Source: Candidatus Pelearchaeum sp.
Lineage (GTDB): Archaea; Thermoproteota; Nitrososphaeria_A; Caldarchaeales; Caldarchaeaceae
Assembly (NCBI GenBank): GCA_015520425.1
Contig: WAQC01000099.1
Coordinates: 1 to 16,092, forward strand
Length of the DNA stretch: 16,092 nt
Direction of reading: 5' to 3'
Of the stretch, positions 12,332-16,092 are shown in pieces. Under the pieces are notes generated by a model, which ran no database searches, had not been told where the DNA came from, and saw nothing but the letters and a program-made list of their open reading frames with translations. The position numbers were made by a program, and so were the translations under genes. Positions within the stretch are counted from its first letter, which is position 1. Each line of letters starts with the position of its first letter.

Positions 12332-13897
12332 GTGATTAAGCTCGCGCAGATTCTCGCACTATCTTCTCTAAGAGCATCCTCATCTCAGAGCTTTATCAAG
12401 CGCCTACTGGGCAGGGGACTGCGTCTAAACTTAAGGCTGTCAATAACCCTCTTCGTAGGCTCTTCACTAGCCACGTATGGTGCCACAGCATCATCTCCAC
12501 CGCAGCAGTCCTTATACCAGCTCCTAGTAGCGCTCCCACTCCTCCTGATGTTCCTCTCAGTAGTCTATACGATAATGTTTGAGATGAACCGCAGCGTCAA
12601 TACCCCTTCGGTTGACGCTGTTAATTGGCTTCCCATAACGCCAGCCGAGTATGTTGTGGCGTCCTCACTCTCCTCAGCCTACTCTGTCCTGCCTCTCCTC
12701 TCCATAATCCTCGGCGCAGCCCTCGGAATAGCGCTGGCGGCGGGGGCGGCGCATCTATGGGTAATAGCGGCACTATTATCAATGCTAGCACTAGCGGCTG
12801 GGAGCTTCATAGTAGAGATAATACTCTCCATAACATCCAGAGCAGCGCGGCGAATCTACAAGCAGAAAGGGAGACTCGCACTACCTCTAGCAACGCTATT
12901 CAACACAGCGGTAATCTTCATCTTCGTAGTTATGTTCAACTTCCAAGTCCTCATAAACTCTCTCAAATGGGTTATGGATATTGTCGGCTTGGCCTGGTTC
13001 ATACCCCCTGTATGGCTCTCTCTTGCCATGGAGAAGTATCTTGAGGCAGACCTGGCTGGTGGCCTGCTCTTCACACTCCTGGGGGCACTCTTTGTATTCT
13101 CAGGATTCCTCATAAGCACTGCGCTGAGGACACGATACTGGGCTGTGTATGAGGCTGAGATAAGGATAACAGATTCATCCTACACTCCCAAGCCGAGCAT
13201 ATTCGCGAAGCTGGGCTTCACACCTGGGGAGTCTGCGATAATCAGGAAGGAGCTCAAGTCATTTCTGCGGCGGCGTGAGATGGCCGCGTTTATAGCTGTG
13301 CCAGCGGCGGTGGCGATAATCCCGTTCCTCACGGCATCTAGAGCTAGCCTAGCACTCTACCTCCAGCCCACCGTGGGGCTGCTCCTCTTCGCGTTGCTCC
13401 TCTCCGCGACATCCATAGGCCGCGAGGGCGAGGCGTTCCTAAACCTCCTCATAGCTCCTCTTAGGCCAGGTGAGATTATAAGAGCGAAGGCCGCCACCAC
13501 GATTATCGTTGCGTCCCCAGCTATGGCGCTCATCCTAGCGGCGACCCTCCCAGTTATCGTGTCTAGCTGGAATTCTGCGCTAGCTCTGGTGGTAGCGGGC
13601 TACACGGCGCTGGTTGAGACCGTGATGATAGGAACCTACTTCAGCTCCCGTTTTCCAGACTTCACAACAGCCCCGCGGGCGCGCTTCATAAGACCCCTCG
13701 GAATGTTCCTAACCATGATAACAGCCGCAACAGCTCTCGCAGCAACCGCTACGCCTCTATACATATACGCTGCCCTAAAGCCAGAATGGCTCCCTATTCA
13801 GGCAGCGACGCTACTAACAACCGCAATAGGAGCGGGTATAAGCATAGCAGCATATAGGGGAGCGAAGAAAACAATAACAAGGCTATTCCAGAGCTGA
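12332..13897 (+). CDS. ABC-2-type exporter permease, 521 aa
   Basis: This is a large hydrophobic protein with about 12 membrane segments in two halves separated by a charged region (about 275-310, with SIFAKLGFTPGESAIIRKELKSFLRRREM). In each half a conserved pattern appears: WLPITPAEYVVASSL in the first, and APLRPGEIIRAKAATT in the second. Both match the 'LPI-x-E-I' element of the archaeal ABC-2 permeases that associate with CcmA-like ATPases. GTG at 12332 is the likely start; only in-frame CTG or ATA codons lie upstream before the previous gene. The 16-nt spacing from the ATPase gene indicates an operon. The double-length architecture would let one polypeptide form the whole membrane channel. 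Substrate unknown. Confidence 0.85.
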   Translation: MIKLAQILALSSLRASSSQSFIKRLLGRGLRLNLRLSITLFVGSSLATYGATASSPPQQSLYQLLVALPLLLMFLSVVYTIMFEMNRSVNTPSVDAVNWLPITPAEYVVASSLSSAYSVLPLLSIILGAALGIALAAGAAHLWVIAALLSMLALAAGSFIVEIILSITSRAARRIYKQKGRLALPLATLFNTAVIFIFVVMFNFQVLINSLKWVMDIVGLAWFIPPVWLSLAMEKYLEADLAGGLLFTLLGALFVFSGFLISTALRTRYWAVYEAEIRITDSSYTPKPSIFAKLGFTPGESAIIRKELKSFLRRREMAAFIAVPAAVAIIPFLTASRASLALYLQPTVGLLLFALLLSATSIGREGEAFLNLLIAPLRPGEIIRAKAATTIIVASPAMALILAATLPVIVSSWNSALALVVAGYTALVETVMIGTYFSSRFPDFTTAPRARFIRPLGMFLTMITAATALAATATPLYIYAALKPEWLPIQAATLLTTAIGAGISIAAYRGAKKTITRLFQS

Positions 13898-13944
13898 TAC
13901 CTTTGTTTGTGGTTTAAGGGGCTTGGGAGGAGTTTAGCCATTCT

Positions 13945-13962
13945 GTAAAAAATGTTAATTTA
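13945..13962 (+). promoter_or_regulatory. BRE/TATA of the C/D sRNA and the downstream gene
   Basis: GTAAAAAAT followed by GTTAATTTAC forms a good BRE-TATA pair. The TATA centre at about 13958 predicts transcription start near 13985, five bases before the C box of the predicted sRNA. The same transcript could continue into the flavin-barrel gene at 14058. Confidence 0.55.
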
Positions 13963-13984
13963 CTGCCTTGTGGTTGTTTGTTTT

Positions 13985-14045
13985 CTGGGATGATGAGTCT
14001 GTCTCATTCGGATTTGGGTGAAGAGAACCAGCTCACTCTGACCTT
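13985..14045 (+). ncRNA. C/D box guide sRNA, dual guide, 23S rRNA targets predicted
   Basis: The 160-bp gap after the ABC permease contains a full set of archaeal C/D sRNA boxes in order: C box ATGATGA (13990-13996), 12-nt guide, D' box CGGA (14009-14012, one mismatch to CTGA), 5-nt spacer, C' box GTGAAGA (14018-14024, one mismatch), 13-nt guide, D box CTGA (14038-14041). Flanking GGG and CCT can pair as a short terminal stem. Box spacing and the roughly 55-nt size are canonical. The D guide is complementary to the highly conserved 23S stretch GUGAGCUGG, and the D' guide to UGAGACAG, about 20 nt further on in the peptidyl-transferase region. By the 'fifth base from the box' rule the 2'-O-methyl targets are A2577 and A2598 (E. 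coli numbering, from memory). Two guides hitting neighbouring rRNA sites is very unlikely by chance. Confidence 0.75.
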
Positions 14046-14057
14046 TGGGTGTGTTGT

Positions 14058-14462
14058 ATGGAGCTGAGGCGTTCATATGCGCGTTTTCTCCGCGAGCAGC
14101 GTGTTGCGCGGCTTGGAACAATTACGGAAGACGGCTCAGTCCATCTAGTCCCAATATGCTACGCCTACGACGGCAAGGCGATATACGTGGGAACAGGCGC
14201 GGACTCCAAGAAGGTTAAGAACCTAAAAGCCAACCCAAAGGCGACGTTGCTGGTTGATGTCTATTACGAGAACTGGAGCCGCCTCAAGCATCTTATGCTG
14301 GTCTGCGACGCCGAGCTCCTTGAGGGTGGGGACGAATTCAGGTATGCGCGTAAGCTACTGTATAGGAAGTACCGCCAGTATGAGCGCGACGCCCCCCTGG
14401 AGGAGGGCGAGTCTGTGATAATCAAGCTCACGCCTAGGAGGGCTGTGGCGTATAACCTATAG
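14058..14462 (+). CDS. FMN split-barrel protein, pyridoxamine 5'-phosphate oxidase-like
   Basis: The 134-aa protein has the fold of pyridoxamine phosphate oxidase and F420/FMN-dependent reductases. RVARLGTITEDGSVHLVPICYAYDGKAIYVGTG (residues 15-47) is the conserved barrel start. SKKVKNLKANPKATLLVD is the FMN phosphate-contact segment, and a long insert with YRKYRQYERD precedes a final strand (GESVIIKLTPRRAVAYNL). The flavin (FMN or F420) and the reaction cannot be assigned. ATG at 14058 is preferred over GTG 14049 because GGGTG lies 6 nt upstream. It starts 13 nt after the predicted sRNA and may share its promoter. Its stop codon overlaps the convergent cutA stop in the palindrome CTATAG. Confidence 0.85.
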   Translation: MELRRSYARFLREQRVARLGTITEDGSVHLVPICYAYDGKAIYVGTGADSKKVKNLKANPKATLLVDVYYENWSRLKHLMLVCDAELLEGGDEFRYARKLLYRKYRQYERDAPLEEGESVIIKLTPRRAVAYNL

Positions 14463-14780
14463 ACGCCTAGTCGTTGATTCAAGCACCCACTCCAGGTATG
14501 GGGTATGCGCATCCAACGGCTGGAGAGCCGCGATGAACGGCACCTCGTATGGGTGTTCGCGTATAATCTCCTGCTTGAGCCTCTCGTAGGCTCCGCGCTC
14601 TGTCTTGAGAATCATGAGCGTCTCGCCGCTCTCCACAACCTCGCCGCGCCAGTAGTAGGTGGAGCTTATTCTCATCATATTTACCGAGGCGGCCAGCCCC
14701 TTCCCAACTAGGCGGCGCGCCAGGGCTGCGCAGTCATACTCCGCTGGGAACGTTGCCAGAACTATCACAAGCTCCGCCAT
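14457..14780 (-). CDS. cutA: CutA1 divalent-cation tolerance protein
   Basis: The 107-aa protein is a CutA1 family member, a trimeric ferredoxin-like fold of typical length. Hallmarks are the N-terminal strand LVIVLATFPAEYDCAALARRLV, the segment SVNMMRISSTYYWRGEVVESGETLMILKT, and HPYEVPFIAALQP near the C-terminus. The family has been linked to copper tolerance in bacteria, but its molecular role is uncertain and it may be a PII-like signalling protein. It lies 34 nt downstream of the radical SAM gene on the same strand. That gap is A/T-rich (AAATTAATTT and TTTATGCTATAATT), so an internal promoter is possible. The stop overlaps the convergent flavin-barrel gene. Confidence 0.95.
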   Translation of the reverse strand: MAELVIVLATFPAEYDCAALARRLVGKGLAASVNMMRISSTYYWRGEVVESGETLMILKTERGAYERLKQEIIREHPYEVPFIAALQPLDAHTPYLEWVLESTTRRL

Positions 14781-14814
14781 GAGAATTATAGCATAAAGCG
14801 TATAGAAATTAATT

Positions 14815-15921
14815 TTACCCGCTCGTAGCTGGCTTGTATGGGCAGGCCGGGTCTTCTTCCAGCGGGTCTTGATAAGCTGCGTAGGCGCGTGCCCGCGAGC
14901 CGCCGCAGAACTCTCTAAACTCGCAGACGCCGCACCTCCCCTTGAAGTTGTCGGGATTCTTCAGGAGCTGGAAGAGCCTATCTCCGCGGTATGTCTTCGT
15001 TAATGTTGTTGTGCGCGTGTTTCCACGCGGTATTGGGAGGAAGCCTCCTGGGGTTATTGAGCCATCATGGCCTATGAAGAGTATCCCATACCCGTCACGT
15101 GTTGGCGTTATTGGGGCGTCAGGCTCGCGCTCTGGCTCGCCGCATAGCTGCCTGAGCCTATTTACCAGCAGGCTATACAGCCCTGAGTTGGGCGGGCTTG
15201 CTCCGTCCCCCCTCTGCTTCACCACGCGCCTGAAGAACGGGGCTTCAACGGTTCTTACCCTAAGCCCGTACATAGCAGCATCATACAGGAAGTTTGCCAC
15301 CTCCTCGCATTCTGCGCTGCTGAGCTCCTCCATACCAACGCCCTTCCCGACCTTGATGAGGTAGAAGACCTCCCAGACGCTTGCTCCAGCCCTCTTTATC
15401 GCTGCGAAAACCTCGGGTAGCTCCTTAACGTTAAGCCGCATGACGCAAGTATTAACCTGGACAGCCAGCCCTATCTCGGCTGCCGTTCTTATGGCTTTCA
15501 TCGTAGCATCCCACGTCCCAGCGACGCCCCTTATGCTGTCATGAGTCTCTCTCATCCCGTCCAGGCTGAAGGAGACCATAGAAACACCACGCCGCTTAAG
15601 CTCCAGCAGAGTCTCGCGCGTGAGCAGCTCGGTTACGCTTGGGGCAGCCGCAGTCGGGATGCCGAGCTCATGCGCATACCCTACTAGGTCGTAGATGTTT
15701 CTCTTCATCAGCATGTCCCCGCCTGTGAAGATGATTATTGGGTATGGTTTCCCGAACTCGTGCACCTGCTCCACCACTCTGCGCGACTCCTCGTCGTTGA
15801 GCTCGTTGGGCAGTGGCCTGGTTATGGCCTCGGCGCGGCAGTGTCTGCACGCGAGTAGGCATGCCTTGGTCGTCTCCCAGAATACTAGGAGCGGCTTTTC
15901 ACTGAAGTTCCAGCTCCTCAT
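14815..15921 (-). CDS. Radical SAM/SPASM domain protein (TIGR04053/AhbD-like)
   Basis: The 368-aa protein holds a radical SAM cluster at C21-x3-C25-x2-C28 (TTKACLLACRHCRAEA), with the SAM-binding GGD at FTGGDMLMKR and the strand SFSLDGMRETHDSIRG. The C-terminal part has a SPASM/Twitch auxiliary cluster (C330, C333, C339, C360; GRCGVCEFREFCGGSRARAYA). This domain order is that of heme-synthesis enzymes AhbC/AhbD, NirJ, and peptide-modifying maturases. The opening KPLLVFWETTKACLLACRHCRAEA and 'VNTCVMRLN...VWEVFYLIKVGKG' resemble the TIGR04053 subfamily, which has no firmly assigned reaction. No heme gene or precursor peptide is next to it. Its ATG directly follows the stop of a coiled-coil protein gene with no gap, so the two are probably translated together. 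Confidence 0.88.
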   Translation of the reverse strand: MRSWNFSEKPLLVFWETTKACLLACRHCRAEAITRPLPNELNDEESRRVVEQVHEFGKPYPIIIFTGGDMLMKRNIYDLVGYAHELGIPTAAAPSVTELLTRETLLELKRRGVSMVSFSLDGMRETHDSIRGVAGTWDATMKAIRTAAEIGLAVQVNTCVMRLNVKELPEVFAAIKRAGASVWEVFYLIKVGKGVGMEELSSAECEEVANFLYDAAMYGLRVRTVEAPFFRRVVKQRGDGASPPNSGLYSLLVNRLRQLCGEPEREPDAPITPTRDGYGILFIGHDGSITPGGFLPIPRGNTRTTTLTKTYRGDRLFQLLKNPDNFKGRCGVCEFREFCGGSRARAYAAYQDPLEEDPACPYKPATSG

Positions 15922-16092
15922 CTAGCTGCACAGCTCCTCAATCCTCTGCTCGGCGCGGCTAATCTGCTCCTGAAGCTGCGACATCTGCTCCTCAATACGG
16001 CCAGCCTCCTGCATAGCCCTGTTGAGCGCCCTCTCAATGGTAGCGGCGTGCTTCTTGAAGAAGTTTATCGCTCTCTCTGCTCTCTCCAGCCC
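15922..16092 (-). CDS. C-terminus of a coiled-coil protein, N-terminus off window
   Basis: An open minus-strand frame enters from the right edge and ends with TAG at 15922, giving the last 56 residues. The sequence is almost entirely helical and charged, with heptad-like spacing (AMQEAGRIEEQMSQLQEQI, then AEQRIEELCS), and ends in an isolated Cys. A preceding NFFKKHAATIERAL segment is basic. No domain can be named from this fragment: a prefoldin-like, structural or DNA-binding coiled coil are all possible. The stop codon abuts the ATG of the radical SAM gene, indicating an operon. Confidence 0.7.
   Translation of the reverse strand, partial: GLERAERAINFFKKHAATIERALNRAMQEAGRIEEQMSQLQEQISRAEQRIEELCS

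Noticed and set aside
13993..14007. Small hairpin ATGAG-TCTGT-CTCAT in the gap after the ABC permease
   Set aside because: The left arm is part of the C box and the right arm is the D' guide; the C/D sRNA explains the sequence better than a terminator or operator.
1..16092. CRISPR arrays, insertion sequences, integrase or att sites
   Set aside because: No regularly spaced repeats, transposase or integrase frames, or long direct repeats were seen; the tRNA-Ser gene has no flanking partial copy within the window.

Overview
The window comes from an archaeon, most likely a thermophile of the Thermoproteota/TACK side. It carries a large primase subunit with an Fe-S domain, an archaeal ATP-dependent DNA ligase, an archaeal-type AsnRS with a stand-alone tRNA-binding domain protein, a small heat-shock protein, and an AN1 zinc finger fused to a site-2 protease. 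Start regions show TATA boxes about 25-30 bp upstream of short or absent leaders, and many genes start with GTG or TTG. The exact lineage cannot be read from the sequence. About 95% of the window is genic, mostly housekeeping, with no sign of a mobile element, prophage or CRISPR array.

Region 1 (1-3106, minus strand) is a translation cluster: a tRNA-binding domain protein, AsnRS, then a HemK2/Mtq2-like release-factor methyltransferase joined to AsnRS by an ATGA overlap. An APC-family permease follows and runs off the left edge. A perfect 8+8 bp inverted repeat overlaps the promoter at the head of this cluster. Divergent from it is a 54-residue lysine-rich protein resembling a histone H1 tail.

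Region 2 (3451-6120, minus) holds a small heat-shock protein overlapping an ATP-dependent DNA ligase by ATGA, then a small membrane protein behind a hairpin-rich gap.

Region 3 (6236-13897, mostly plus) holds the AN1-S2P fusion, a PD-(D/E)XK-like protein, tRNA-Ser(UGA) on the minus strand, an unknown 166-aa protein, a 51-aa zinc-ribbon protein on the minus strand, an asparagine-synthetase-like protein whose glutaminase nucleophile is replaced by Phe, an HD phosphohydrolase, the primase large subunit, and a two-gene ABC exporter.

Region 4 (13898-16092) starts with a gap that encodes what looks like a complete C/D box guide sRNA (about 13985-14045). From memory of the conserved 23S rRNA, both guides fit the peptidyl-transferase region, about 20 nt apart. 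It is followed by an FMN split-barrel protein, then on the minus strand CutA, a radical SAM/SPASM enzyme and the end of a coiled-coil protein.

The most noteworthy items are the unannotated dual-guide sRNA, the Cys-less asparagine-synthetase-like protein, the H1-like basic peptide, the bidirectional TATA box at 8489-8498, and the small zinc-ribbon gene.
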